A program made the position numbers and the translations under genes. Shown here piece by piece: positions 16,407 to 24,804 of a stretch of DNA of 64,000 nt. The first letter of the stretch is position 1; each line of letters opens with the position of its first letter. The DNA is from Desulfarculaceae bacterium (lineage in GTDB: Bacteria; Desulfobacterota; Desulfarculia; Desulfarculales; Desulfarculaceae). The notes under the pieces are model-generated. The model did not search any database, had not been told where the DNA came from, and was given only the letters and a program-made list of their open reading frames with translations. Location: NCBI GenBank assembly GCA_020444545.1, contig JAHLKT010000001.1, positions 434,001-498,000 of the forward strand, written 5' to 3'.

Positions 16407-16436
16407 GGCCCCGGTCACAAGCCCGAGGAGACTGCA

Positions 16437-16610
16437 ATGCCCGATATCGATATGTCATCCTATGAATGCCCCTGCGGCTATATCTACGACCCGGCCGAGG
16501 GCGACTACGACAGCGGGGTCATGCCCGGCACCGCCTTCGGAGACCTGCCCGAGGAATGGCTCTGCCCTAAGTGCGGCTCGGAAAAGCAGTACTTCGAGCG
16601 CGTCGACTAG
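16437..16610 (+). CDS. Rubredoxin with a CXC N-terminal knuckle
   Basis: 57-residue mono-iron electron carrier. The typical rubredoxin path is clear: [36 protein letters not shown] and a C-terminal Phe. The second knuckle is a normal CPKCG. The first reads C-P-C-G, one residue shorter than the standard CxxCG, which would alter the loop around iron if the sequence is correct. GAGGAG precedes the ATG. It lies between the zinc-ribbon gene and a UroD-like gene and is probably in one operon with them. In anaerobes rubredoxin commonly feeds rubrerythrin, superoxide reductase or oxygen reductases; none is in this window. Confidence 0.92.
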   Translation: MPDIDMSSYECPCGYIYDPAEGDYDSGVMPGTAFGDLPEEWLCPKCGSEKQYFERVD

Positions 16611-16661
16611 GACGCTGCCCAACCGCCACCCCTGCCTCCGCCCCGAAGCGCGATAGGGCCC

Positions 16662-17729
16662 ATGACCTCTTTTGACCCAGCCCCCCGGCCCTGGAGCCCC
16701 GCCCGTTTGCAAGACCTCCTGGCCGGCCGCCCCCTGGACCGCATCCCGGTGGGCAGCATGAGCGTGGGCTTCAACGCCCTGTGCGCCGGCTACACCGTGG
16801 GCGAAATCCTGGTGGACCCGGACAAGTGCTTCCAGGCCAGCCTGTGGACCGGGGCCATGATGGACTGGGAGCCCATGCCCCACTACCCCTCGCACAGCGT
16901 GTGGGGAGCCATCGACTTCGGCGGCGAGCTGCGCCTGCCTCAGGGCCCCTACGAAAGCTCCCTGATCATCACCCGCCACCCGGTGGACAGCCCGGTCGAC
17001 CTGGAGCGCCTGCCGATGCCCGACCCGCGCACCGCCGGGCGCATCCCCTTTGCCTGGCGCTTCGCCGAGTTGCAAAAACAGGCCGGCCTGCCGGTGTTCT
17101 TCTCCTCGCGCTCGCCCTTCACCATGGCCGCCAACATCGCGGGCCTGGAGAACTTCTTCCGCTGGATGGTCAAGGCTCCGTCCCTGGCCCAGCGCCTGCT
17201 GGAGATGTCGCTAAAGCACATCCTGGCCGTGTTGGACTACTGGATCGAGTCCTTCGGGGCGGAGAGCCTTTTCGTGTGGATGTCCAACCCCAACGAGTCC
17301 AACCAGGTGATCTCGCCGCGCCACTTCGCCCAGTGGGCCCTGCCCCTGCACCAGCGCTATTTCGCGGCCCTGGCCCAGCGCGGCCTGACCCGGGTGGGCA
17401 TCCACCTCTGCGGCGACCAGAACCTCAACCTGCCCATGCTGGCCGAGGCCGACCTCTGGCCCCACCCAACCATCCTCAGCTTCGGCCACGAGGTCTCCCC
17501 GGCCCGGGCGGGCCGTCTCTTTCCCCAGGACGTCATCTTCGGCAACCTGGAGCCCAGCCTGCTCCAGGTAAAAACGCCGGGGGAGATCCATGGCATGTGC
17601 GGGGAGATCATCAAACAGGGCCGGAGCGCGCCGGGGGGCTTTATGCTGGCCCCGGGTTGCGGCATCCCGGCCACCGCGCCCGCAGTCAACGTCTATGCCA
17701 TGACCCAGGCGGCCAAGGACTTTTCCTAG
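16662..17729 (+). CDS. Uroporphyrinogen-decarboxylase-family protein (MtaA/CmuA-like)
   Basis: 355 residues of the UroD/MtaA fold. Visible: RPLDRIPVGSM near the start, SRSPFTMAANIAGLENF in the middle, GIHLCGDQNLNLP with the His-x-Cys pair that binds zinc in MtaA-type corrinoid methyltransferases, and a late Cys in LAPGCGIPATAP matching the third zinc ligand. These ligands favour methyl transfer from a corrinoid protein over porphyrin decarboxylation. No corrinoid protein or methyltransferase partner is next to it, so substrate and acceptor are unknown. It is 51 bp downstream of rubredoxin; a weak AGGG precedes the ATG. Confidence 0.85.
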   Translation: MTSFDPAPRPWSPARLQDLLAGRPLDRIPVGSMSVGFNALCAGYTVGEILVDPDKCFQASLWTGAMMDWEPMPHYPSHSVWGAIDFGGELRLPQGPYESSLIITRHPVDSPVDLERLPMPDPRTAGRIPFAWRFAELQKQAGLPVFFSSRSPFTMAANIAGLENFFRWMVKAPSLAQRLLEMSLKHILAVLDYWIESFGAESLFVWMSNPNESNQVISPRHFAQWALPLHQRYFAALAQRGLTRVGIHLCGDQNLNLPMLAEADLWPHPTILSFGHEVSPARAGRLFPQDVIFGNLEPSLLQVKTPGEIHGMCGEIIKQGRSAPGGFMLAPGCGIPATAPAVNVYAMTQAAKDFS

Positions 17730-17742
17730 CCGGGGCCAGGCC

Positions 17743-18777
17743 TTAGGGGCAGCCCCCTTCTTGCAGCTTTTGCTCCAGAAAATCGATGCTGGCCTGATAG
17801 GCCCGCTGCTCGTCGGCCATGTGCAGGGCGGTGTCGCCCAGGAAGCCCTGCCAGGCGGCCCAGGCCTGGGCGCGGGGTTTGCCCAACAGATATTGCTCGC
17901 AGAAGTCGACCAGGGTTTGGCAGTGGGAGGCTTCATGGGCGCGGCACTCATCCTCGGCCCAGGATTCCTGGCAGTCCACCGCCTGGTTCTTGGTGCACTG
18001 GGTCTTGCACCAGCAGGGGCTGGCGTGGCCTTTGGTGTTCCCGGCCATCACGTCCGCGAACTCCCAGGGCTTGACCCCGCCGTCCACCCCGCTGTTGCCC
18101 GCCTGGGGGCGCTGGGCCATCTCCTCCATTAGGCTCTGGAAGGAATTGAAGTCCCGGGCCACCTCCCGGCCGTCGGGCCCCACCACCGCGCCGGTGCCCG
18201 TCACCTGGTAGTCGGCGTACATGGCCTGCATCTTGCGCCGCTCGATCAGGGCCCGGCGCAACGAATCGCAGTCGCCCTCGCTGCGCGTGGCCAAAAAGTC
18301 GCTGCGCTCCTCCTGGGCCACGTCGCGGCAGCTCACTATCTTGCCGTCCTTTTCATCGTATTCGATGCGGTCGTAGACCCAGGTGCCCAGCAGGCGCTTG
18401 CCCTTTTCATAGACCACGAAACGGAACTCGGTCTCGCGGGTGGGGGCCAGCTTGCCCGCGTCCACGCAAACCTGGGGGTTGCACACCGTCATCTTGCCGC
18501 TGAACTTGTAGCCGCTCAGGGTGCCCTGAAAATAGAGCTGGGGCTCGGAGAGGCAGCGGGTGCTCCCCTGGGAGATGTATCCCTTCACCTGATTGCCCGA
18601 CTGCTTGATCTGGAGAACCTTGCCGCCCTCCTGGTAATAGCCGCAGAGGTTGTATTGCGGGTTGGGGTCCGCCGCCCGCACCACCTCTTCCAGGGTGGTG
18701 GCCGCCGGAGCGCCCCAGGCCGTGGCCGTGGCCAAGACCAGCGCGGCCAGGCCCAGCCCCATGATCCATGCCTTCAT
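17743..18777 (-). CDS. Secreted cysteine-rich protein of unknown function
   Basis: 344 residues with a clear signal peptide (MKAWIMG, a Leu/Ala core, cleavage near AWGAPA). The mature protein has about 16 cysteines. Its N-terminal ~120 residues look like a beta-rich domain (CGYYQEGGKVLQIKQSGNQVKGYI, GKMTVCNPQVC), and the C-terminal half has a Cys/His cluster (CWCKTQC, DCQESWAEDECRAHEASHCQ) that suggests disulfides or metal binding. GGAGGGC lies upstream of the ATG. It is convergent with the UroD-like gene, 13 bp apart. I do not recognise the family. Confidence 0.8.
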   Translation of the reverse strand: MKAWIMGLGLAALVLATATAWGAPAATTLEEVVRAADPNPQYNLCGYYQEGGKVLQIKQSGNQVKGYISQGSTRCLSEPQLYFQGTLSGYKFSGKMTVCNPQVCVDAGKLAPTRETEFRFVVYEKGKRLLGTWVYDRIEYDEKDGKIVSCRDVAQEERSDFLATRSEGDCDSLRRALIERRKMQAMYADYQVTGTGAVVGPDGREVARDFNSFQSLMEEMAQRPQAGNSGVDGGVKPWEFADVMAGNTKGHASPCWCKTQCTKNQAVDCQESWAEDECRAHEASHCQTLVDFCEQYLLGKPRAQAWAAWQGFLGDTALHMADEQRAYQASIDFLEQKLQEGGCP

Positions 18778-18944
18778 GCCTTTTGCCCTCCAGGTCGTCT
18801 CCCCCCGCTGCCGCCATTAGCCCTTAAGCTTAATAAATTCGGGCCCCCGGAGGGGGTATTTTTCGCCGCCGCGCCCACCCAGCGCGTTGCCCGGAGATAG
18901 GCCGCCCGGAGCACGCATCCCAAATGTTCATCGATATTACCTAT

Positions 18945-18974
18945 TTGACTGTCTCGCCCCTTTCTCCTTACATT
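18945..18974 (+). promoter_or_regulatory. Weak candidate promoter for the hdrA-flx operon
   Basis: TTGACT (18945-18950) and TACATT (18969-18974), 18-bp spacing, in the only AT-rich part of the upstream region. A leader of roughly 300 bases would follow. Confidence 0.35.
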
Positions 18975-19020
18975 TATTTACCTATTCGATACCCAAACCC
19001 AGGGCGGGAAATGTCCCCTA

Positions 19021-19086
19021 TCTTCGGCTTCAGATGAGTTCCTTTTAGAATGCTGCCCGGGCACGGTAGTCGGGGAAAGCCGAAGA
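19021..19086 (+). promoter_or_regulatory. Candidate structured leader in the hdrA upstream region
   Basis: TCTTCGGCTT (19021-19030) is perfectly complementary to AAGCCGAAGA (19077-19086), closing a 46-base loop that contains a GCCCGGGC palindrome. It may be a cis-regulatory RNA; no known riboswitch class was recognised. Confidence 0.4.
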
Positions 19087-19276
19087 CCCTCCTTTCCGCC
19101 TGATCGCTTTTCCAGCAAAGCCAACCTTCCCGCGCCACTCCCGGCATGTTCGCAAATTCGGACCGGGCCGTCCGAACCGCCGCCCCACCGCGATGCCCAG
19201 GCCGGTTTCCCCGGCTTAGGGGGCCGGTGGGCGGTTGCCCGGCGTTTCCGGTCCTACCTCAAGGCAAGGAGTGGCA

Positions 19277-22200
19277 ATGACTACTCAGCTCGATAGACGG
19301 CAGCCCGTGGGCGCGGTGATGGTGGTGGGTGGCGGCGTGGCCGCCATCCAGGCCTCGTTGGACCTGGCCGACACCGGCTACCTCGTCTACTTGGTGGAAA
19401 AGTCCCCGGCCATCGGCGGGGTGATGTCCCAGCTGGACAAGACCTTCCCCACCAACGACTGTTCCATGTGCATCCTCTCGCCCAAGCTGGTGGAGTGCGG
19501 GCGGCACCCCAACATCCAGATATTCACCAACACCTCGGTGGAGCAGGTGGACGGCCAGGTGGGGGCCTTCAGCGTCAAGCTCCACCAAAAGGCCCGCTAC
19601 ATCGACCTGAACAAGTGCATCGCCTGCGGGGCCTGCTCGGACAAATGCCCCAAGCGGGTGCCCGACCTGTTCAACTGCGGCCTGAACCAGCGCAAGGCGG
19701 CCCACGTAAAGTATCCCCAGGCCGTGCCCTTGAAGTACTCCATCGACCGCGACAACTGCATCTATTTCCAGAAGGGCAAGTGCAAGGCCTGCCAGCGCTT
19801 CTGTCCGGCCGACGCGGTGGACTTCACCCAGGAGGACCAGGACCTCACCCTGGAGGTGGGCGCGGTGGTGCTCTCGGCCGGGTTCAAGCCCTTTGATCCC
19901 TCCCCCTTCGCGCAATACTCCTACACCCACTTCCCCAACGTGGTCACCGCCCTGGAGTTCGAGCGCATCCTTAGCGCCAGCGGCCCCTGGATGGGCCATC
20001 TGGTGCGCCCGGGCGACGAGACCGAGCCCAAGAAGATCGCCTGGTTGCAGTGCGTGGGCTCCCGCGACATCAACAACTGCGATCACGGTTACTGCTCCAG
20101 CGTGTGCTGCATGTACGCCATCAAGGAGGCGGTGATCGCCATGGAGCACAGCCACGAGGGGCTGGACACGGCGATCTTCTACATGGACATGCGCACCTTC
20201 GGCAAGGACTTCGAGCGCACCTACGAGGGGGCCAAGGACCGGGGCGTGCGCTTCGTGCGCAGCCGCATCCACACCATCAGCGAGCTGCCCAACCACGACC
20301 TGCGCCTGGAGTACGTGGACGAAAGCGGCGAGGCCCATGCCGAGGACTTCGACCTGGTGGTCTTGAGCCAGGGCCTGGAGATGGACGCGGACACCGCGGC
20401 CATGTGCCAGCGCCTGGACATCGGCCTGGGCTCGACCGGCTTCGTGGACAGCAGCTCATTCGCGCCAGTGGCCACCAGCCGCCCGGGCATCTACGTGTGC
20501 GGCGCCCTGGCTGGCCCTAAGGACATCCCCTTGAGCGTCATGGAGGCCTCGGCCGCGGCCTGCGCCGCCTCGGGCGATCTGTCCATGTCGCGCGGCACCC
20601 TGGTGGACCCCCCGGTGGAGGTTCCCCAGCTAAACGTGAGCGGCGACGCCCCCCGGGTGGGGGTGTTTGTCTGTTCCTGCGGCATCAACATCGCGGGCGT
20701 GGTGGACGTCAAGGAAGTGATGGACTACGCGGCCACCTTGCCCAACGTGGTCTATGTGGAGAACAACCTGTTCACATGCTCCCAGGACACCCAGGACAAG
20801 ATGACCGAGGTGATCAAGGAGCAGGGCCTCAACCGCATGGTGGTGGCGGCCTGTAGCCCGCGCACCCACGAGCCCCTTTTCCAGGAGACCCTGCAAGCCG
20901 CCGGCATCAACAAGTACCTGTTCGACATGGCCAACATCCGCAATCAGACCTCCTGGGTGCACGGCGACGATCCGGTCAAGGCCACCGAGCGGGCCAAGGA
21001 CCAGGTGCGCATGGCCGTGGCCAAGGCCAGCCTGCTGGAGCCCCTGAGCGAGGCCAAGCTCTCCATCCTGCCCAGCGCCATGGTCATCGGCGGCGGCCTG
21101 GCCGGCATGAACGCGGCCCTGGAGCTGGCCAGGCAAGGCTACCCCACCCACCTGGTGGAGCGCGACGTGCAGCTGGGCGGCAACGCCCGGATGCTGCGCG
21201 TCACCGCCAAGGGCGACGAGGTTGCCCCCTATCTGGCCGAGCTCAAGGAAAAGGTCGAGGCCGAGCCCAACATCACGGTGCACCTGGGGGCCAACATCGA
21301 GAAAGTGGACGGCTTCCTGGGCAACTTCAACACCACCCTGAGCGGCGGGGAAGAGATCGAGCACGGGGTGGCCATCATCGCCACCGGGGCCAGCGAGTAC
21401 CGCCCCACCGAGTACCTCATGGACCAGCACCCGGCGGTGAAGACCCACCTGGAGCTGGACGCGGCCCTGCTGAACGGCGAGATAGACCCGTCCCAGGTGG
21501 GCTCGGCGGTGTTCATCCAGTGCGTGGGCTCCCGCGAGCCGGAGCGCCCCTACTGCTCCAAGGTGTGCTGCACCCACTCGGTGGAGAGCGCCTTGCTCAT
21601 CAAAGAGCAAAACCCCGAGGCCCAGGTGGCCATCCTCTACCGCGACATGCGCACCTTCGGCGACCGCGAGCTTCTCTACAAAAAGGCCCGCGCCGCCGGG
21701 GTGCTGTTCATCCGCTACGACCCGGAGAACAAGCCCGAGGTCACCGCCGACGGCGACAAGCTGGTGGTGGCGGTGGACGACCCCATCCTGGGCCGCCGCA
21801 TCGCCCTGGATGCGGAGCTGTTGGTCCTGGCCAGCGCGGTGGTCAGCCACAACGACGAGCCCCTGGCCCAGATGTTCAAGATCCCCCTGGACCAGGACGG
21901 CTGGTTCCTGGAGGCCCACGTGAAGCTCCGGCCCGTGGACTTCGCCACCGACGGCGTGTTCATGGCCGGCATCTGCCACTACCCCAAGCCCATCGAGGAG
22001 GCGGTGGCCCAGGCCCAGGCCGCGGTGGCCCGCGCGGTGACCGTGCTCTCCAAGGGCGAGATGTTCCTGCCCGGCACCGTGGCGGTGATCGACCAAAACA
22101 AGTGCGTGGGCTGCGGGGTGTGCTGGACGGTGTGCCCCTACAAGGCCATCACCGAGGACGAGAACGGCCTGGCCGTGGTCAACGAGGCCCTGTGCAAGGG

Positions 22201-22303
22201 CTGCGGCACCTGCGTGGCCTCCTGCCGCTCGGGCGCGCCCAACCTGCGCGGCTTCTCCAATCAGGACGTGCTGGCCCAGATAAGCACCATGCTGCTGGGC
22301 TGA
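19277..22303 (+). CDS. hdrA: HdrA-like subunit with two flavin modules and C-terminal ferredoxin
   Basis: 1008-residue flavin/Fe-S electron-transfer protein. Module 1 (about 1-430): FAD motif VMVVGGGVAAIQASLDLA, MCILSPKLVECG, CIACGACSDKCP and a second cluster ending CKACQRFCP, then GYCSSVCCMYA. Module 2 (about 455-925): HdrA N-terminus VGVFVCSCGINIAG, FAD motif AMVIGGGLAGMNAA, and PYCSKVCCTHS. C-terminus: two [4Fe-4S] motifs CVGCGVCWTVCP and CKGCGTCVASCR. In methanogens HdrA bifurcates electrons; in bacteria HdrA pairs with Flx/MvhD proteins, as here. The HdrA Cys that is Sec in some relatives is Cys here. ATG 19277 has AAGGAG 6 bp upstream. The two-module form and lack of adjacent hdrBC are noteworthy. 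Confidence 0.93.
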   Translation: MTTQLDRRQPVGAVMVVGGGVAAIQASLDLADTGYLVYLVEKSPAIGGVMSQLDKTFPTNDCSMCILSPKLVECGRHPNIQIFTNTSVEQVDGQVGAFSVKLHQKARYIDLNKCIACGACSDKCPKRVPDLFNCGLNQRKAAHVKYPQAVPLKYSIDRDNCIYFQKGKCKACQRFCPADAVDFTQEDQDLTLEVGAVVLSAGFKPFDPSPFAQYSYTHFPNVVTALEFERILSASGPWMGHLVRPGDETEPKKIAWLQCVGSRDINNCDHGYCSSVCCMYAIKEAVIAMEHSHEGLDTAIFYMDMRTFGKDFERTYEGAKDRGVRFVRSRIHTISELPNHDLRLEYVDESGEAHAEDFDLVVLSQGLEMDADTAAMCQRLDIGLGSTGFVDSSSFAPVATSRPGIYVCGALAGPKDIPLSVMEASAAACAASGDLSMSRGTLVDPPVEVPQLNVSGDAPRVGVFVCSCGINIAGVVDVKEVMDYAATLPNVVYVENNLFTCSQDTQDKMTEVIKEQGLNRMVVAACSPRTHEPLFQETLQAAGINKYLFDMANIRNQTSWVHGDDPVKATERAKDQVRMAVAKASLLEPLSEAKLSILPSAMVIGGGLAGMNAALELARQGYPTHLVERDVQLGGNARMLRVTAKGDEVAPYLAELKEKVEAEPNITVHLGANIEKVDGFLGNFNTTLSGGEEIEHGVAIIATGASEYRPTEYLMDQHPAVKTHLELDAALLNGEIDPSQVGSAVFIQCVGSREPERPYCSKVCCTHSVESALLIKEQNPEAQVAILYRDMRTFGDRELLYKKARAAGVLFIRYDPENKPEVTADGDKLVVAVDDPILGRRIALDAELLVLASAVVSHNDEPLAQMFKIPLDQDGWFLEAHVKLRPVDFATDGVFMAGICHYPKPIEEAVAQAQAAVARAVTVLSKGEMFLPGTVAVIDQNKCVGCGVCWTVCPYKAITEDENGLAVVNEALCKGCGTCVASCRSGAPNLRGFSNQDVLAQISTMLLG

Positions 22304-22319
22304 CGGGAGAGACAAGCAA

Positions 22320-22760
22320 ATGAGCCCTAATGAAAGCTTCGAGCCGCGCATCGCGGCCTTCTTCTGCAACTGGTGCACCTACGGCGGGGCCGACCTCGCC
22401 GGGGTGAGCCGCTTGCAATATCCCCCCAACATCCGCGCCATCCGCATCCCCTGCACCGGCCGCCTCAGCCCCACCTTTGTGTTGCAGGCCTTCCGCCAAG
22501 GGGCCGACGGGGTGTGGATCAGCGGCTGCCATCCCGGCGACTGTCACTACATCGAAGGCAACCTCTACGCCCGCCGCCGCTTCACCATCCTCAAGAACCT
22601 CCTGGAGTACGTGGGCCTGGAGCCCGGCCGCCTGCACTTCTCCTGGATATCCTCGGCCGAGGCCACCAAGTTCCAGCAGACGGTGATCGAGGTCACCGAG
22701 GCGGTCAAGGCCCTGGGGCCCTGCCAGTTCCTGCGCAAAGACATAGGCATGGTGGCCTGA
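22320..22760 (+). CDS. MvhD/FlxD-like [2Fe-2S] electron-transfer subunit
   Basis: 146 residues of the MvhD (F420-non-reducing hydrogenase delta) family: N-terminal FFCNWCTYGGADLAG, IPCTGRLS, and GCHPGDCHYIEGN, which carry the conserved cysteines of the cluster. In MvhADG-Hdr and Flx-Hdr complexes this protein links the electron donor to HdrA. The gene starts 16 bp after hdrA and its stop overlaps the next start by one base (TGATG), so it is translationally coupled within the operon. Unlike Desulfovibrio FlxD there is no fused ferredoxin domain. Confidence 0.9.
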   Translation: MSPNESFEPRIAAFFCNWCTYGGADLAGVSRLQYPPNIRAIRIPCTGRLSPTFVLQAFRQGADGVWISGCHPGDCHYIEGNLYARRRFTILKNLLEYVGLEPGRLHFSWISSAEATKFQQTVIEVTEAVKALGPCQFLRKDIGMVA

Positions 22761-23731
22761 TGGATAACCAAGAAATCGCCCAAGCCATCCGCGAGACCGC
22801 CGCGCGCCTGCTCAGCGAAGGCGTGGTGGATTGCGTGCTCGGTTACCAGGCCGGCACGGTCCCCATGCGCGAGCGGCCCTATTTCGCCTACACCCCGGAA
22901 GAGGCCTCGAACCTCACCTGGACCGGCTTCTGCTGTAACAACCTGGCCAATTTCCTCATCCGCCGCCCGCAGGGCGAGACGGGCAAGGTGGCCGTGGTGG
23001 CCCAGGGCTGCATCAGCCGCAGCATCGTGGGGCTCATCAAGGAACACCAGATCACCCGCGAGCAGGTCTACGTCATCGGCGTGGCCAGCCCGGGGATGCT
23101 CGACCGCGACAAGGTGCAGGAGGCGGTGGGGGCCGAGAAGATCATCACCGCCGTGGCCGAGGAAGGCGACGAGCTGGTGGTGGAAGGCCCCGGCTACAGC
23201 GAGCGCATCGCCCGCAAGAAGCTGATGCGCGAAAACTGCTACACCTGCGTGCAGCGCAACCCGGTTATCTCCGACGAGCTCATCGGCTCCGAGAGCGAGC
23301 CCACCCACGGCGGCAACATCGACAAGGTGTCCGCGCCCTGGGAAAAGCTGGACCCGGCCCAGCGCCTGGCCGCCTTCGCCGAGAACTACCAGGACTGCAT
23401 CCGCTGCTATGCCTGCCGCGACGCCTGTCCCCTGTGCTACTGCCACGTCTGCTTCGTGGACGAGTCCAAGCCCCAGTGGTGCGGCAAGACCCAGGACGAG
23501 TCCGACGTGCTCTCCTACCATCTGCTCAGGGCCTTCCACTGCGCCGGGCGCTGCACCGACTGCGGGGCCTGCGAGAGCGCCTGTCCCCAGGGCATCAAGG
23601 TGCGCCGCCTGACCAGCAAGATCGAGCACGACGTGCGCGAGTTCTACGGCTATGCCCCGGGCCTGGACGAAAAATCCACGCCCCCGTTGAGCGTCCACAA
23701 GCCGGACGACCCCCAGGGGTTCATCAAGTAA
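22760..23731 (+). CDS. FrhB-like Fe-S protein, FlxC-type electron-transfer subunit
   Basis: 323 residues. The N-terminal ~190 residues resemble the F420-hydrogenase/dehydrogenase beta family (FCCNNLANFLIRR, VAVVAQGCISRSIVGLI). The C-terminal ~130 are an Fe-S domain with CIRCYACRDACPLCYCHVC and CTDCGACESACPQG, i.e. two [4Fe-4S] sites plus extra cysteines that could ligate another cluster. Position and partners match the FlxC slot of FlxABCD-HdrABC, a set known as an NADH dehydrogenase/heterodisulfide-reductase complex in anaerobes. The ATG overlaps the mvhD-like stop. Whether it binds a flavin is not decidable by eye. Confidence 0.82.
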   Translation: MDNQEIAQAIRETAARLLSEGVVDCVLGYQAGTVPMRERPYFAYTPEEASNLTWTGFCCNNLANFLIRRPQGETGKVAVVAQGCISRSIVGLIKEHQITREQVYVIGVASPGMLDRDKVQEAVGAEKIITAVAEEGDELVVEGPGYSERIARKKLMRENCYTCVQRNPVISDELIGSESEPTHGGNIDKVSAPWEKLDPAQRLAAFAENYQDCIRCYACRDACPLCYCHVCFVDESKPQWCGKTQDESDVLSYHLLRAFHCAGRCTDCGACESACPQGIKVRRLTSKIEHDVREFYGYAPGLDEKSTPPLSVHKPDDPQGFIK

Positions 23732-23741
23732 AGGAGCAGCC

Positions 23742-24770
23742 ATGTCCGACAAGATTCTGAGCAAGGACCAGGCCGCCTCCTTCTTGGGCGAGCTGGCCGA
23801 AACACGCGATCTCTTCGCCCCGGCCCTGGAGGGCGGCAAGGTGGTCTGGGCCCCCTTGGCCCCGGATGGCGAGGTTCTCTGGGACTTCGCCAACACCACC
23901 ATGAGCCCCAAGGATTTCTTCTTCCCCCAGACCGAGTGCATGATGCGCTTTGCCAACCATCAGGACGGCGAGGACGGCATGGTCATGCACGCCGAACCCG
24001 AACTGGCCAAGGAGCGGGCCCTGGTCAACATGCGCCCCTGCGACGCCAAGGCTTTTGGGGTGCTGGATTTGATCTTCTGCCAGGACGAGATGACCGACGA
24101 CCCCTACTGGCGCAACAAGCGCGAGAAGTCCTTGATCATCGCCCTGGCCTGCAACAACCCCTGCCCCACCTGCTTCTGCACCTCCATGAACTGCGGCCCC
24201 CACTCCGAGACCGGGGCCGACGTGCTCCTGGTGGACCTGGGCGACCAGCTCCTGGCCCGGGGGGTCAGCGAAAAGGGCGAGACGGCTATTGCCTCCCTGC
24301 CCGAGGCCACCGAAGCCGACCAGGCCGCCGCCGCCCAAGCCAAGAAGGAAGCCGAGGCGGCCATCACCACCACGGTGGAGATGGACCAAATCAACCAGCG
24401 CGAGGTGATGGAGCTCTACGAGGCAAAGCATTGGGACCGGGTGCACGAGAGCTGCCTCAACTGCGGCACCTGCACCTTCTGCTGTCCCACCTGCCACTGC
24501 TTCGACATCCAGGACGAGACCCTGGGCGAGGCCGGGCGCCGGGTGCGCAACTGGGACTACTGCATGAGCTACCTCTTCACCCTGCACGGCACCGGCCACA
24601 ACCCGCGCGGCAGCAAGAAGGACCGGGTGCGCCAGAGGTTCATGCACAAGTTCAAATACATCCCGGTCAAGCGCGGCGGCGAGATCGGCTGCGTGGGCTG
24701 CGGGCGCTGCGTGCAGCTCTGCCCGGTGAACATCGACGTGCGCGAGGTGGTGCGCGACATGAACGCCTGA
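23742..24770 (+). CDS. 4Fe-4S dicluster electron-transfer subunit, FlxB-like
   Basis: 342 residues. The N-terminal ~210 residues match the family shared by anaerobic sulfite reductase subunit A and hydrogenase HydB-type proteins (NMRPCDAKAFGVLD, ALACNNPCPTCFCTSMNCGP). Residues ~150-215 include an Ala/Glu-rich helical linker. The C-terminal part has two ferredoxin motifs, CLNCGTCTFCCPTCHC and CVGCGRCVQLCP. It would wire the NAD(P)H-flavin subunit to HdrA. AAGGAG precedes the ATG, and the gene is 10 bp after the FlxC-like gene. Confidence 0.85.
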   Translation: MSDKILSKDQAASFLGELAETRDLFAPALEGGKVVWAPLAPDGEVLWDFANTTMSPKDFFFPQTECMMRFANHQDGEDGMVMHAEPELAKERALVNMRPCDAKAFGVLDLIFCQDEMTDDPYWRNKREKSLIIALACNNPCPTCFCTSMNCGPHSETGADVLLVDLGDQLLARGVSEKGETAIASLPEATEADQAAAAQAKKEAEAAITTTVEMDQINQREVMELYEAKHWDRVHESCLNCGTCTFCCPTCHCFDIQDETLGEAGRRVRNWDYCMSYLFTLHGTGHNPRGSKKDRVRQRFMHKFKYIPVKRGGEIGCVGCGRCVQLCPVNIDVREVVRDMNA

Positions 24771-24804
24771 GGCGCGCGCCCCAGGCCAGAAAGGCTTATC
24801 AGCC

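Larger units (their letters stand above)
18778..19276. other. 499-bp intergenic region before hdrA
   Basis: No convincing gene is seen. It contains an AT-rich stretch at 18925-19000 with a promoter-like pair, and farther down a long perfect stem (19021-19030/19077-19086). The rest is GC-rich sequence without recognisable features. Confidence 0.6.

Noticed and set aside
18778-19276. Known riboswitch upstream of hdrA
   Set aside because: No conserved core of cobalamin, SAM, Moco, TPP or c-di-GMP classes could be recognised; only an anonymous stem is reported.
20083-21577. Possible Sec codons in HdrA at the CCG/YCS sites
   Set aside because: The relevant positions are ordinary Cys codons (GYCSSVCC, PYCSKVCC) and no in-frame TGA occurs.
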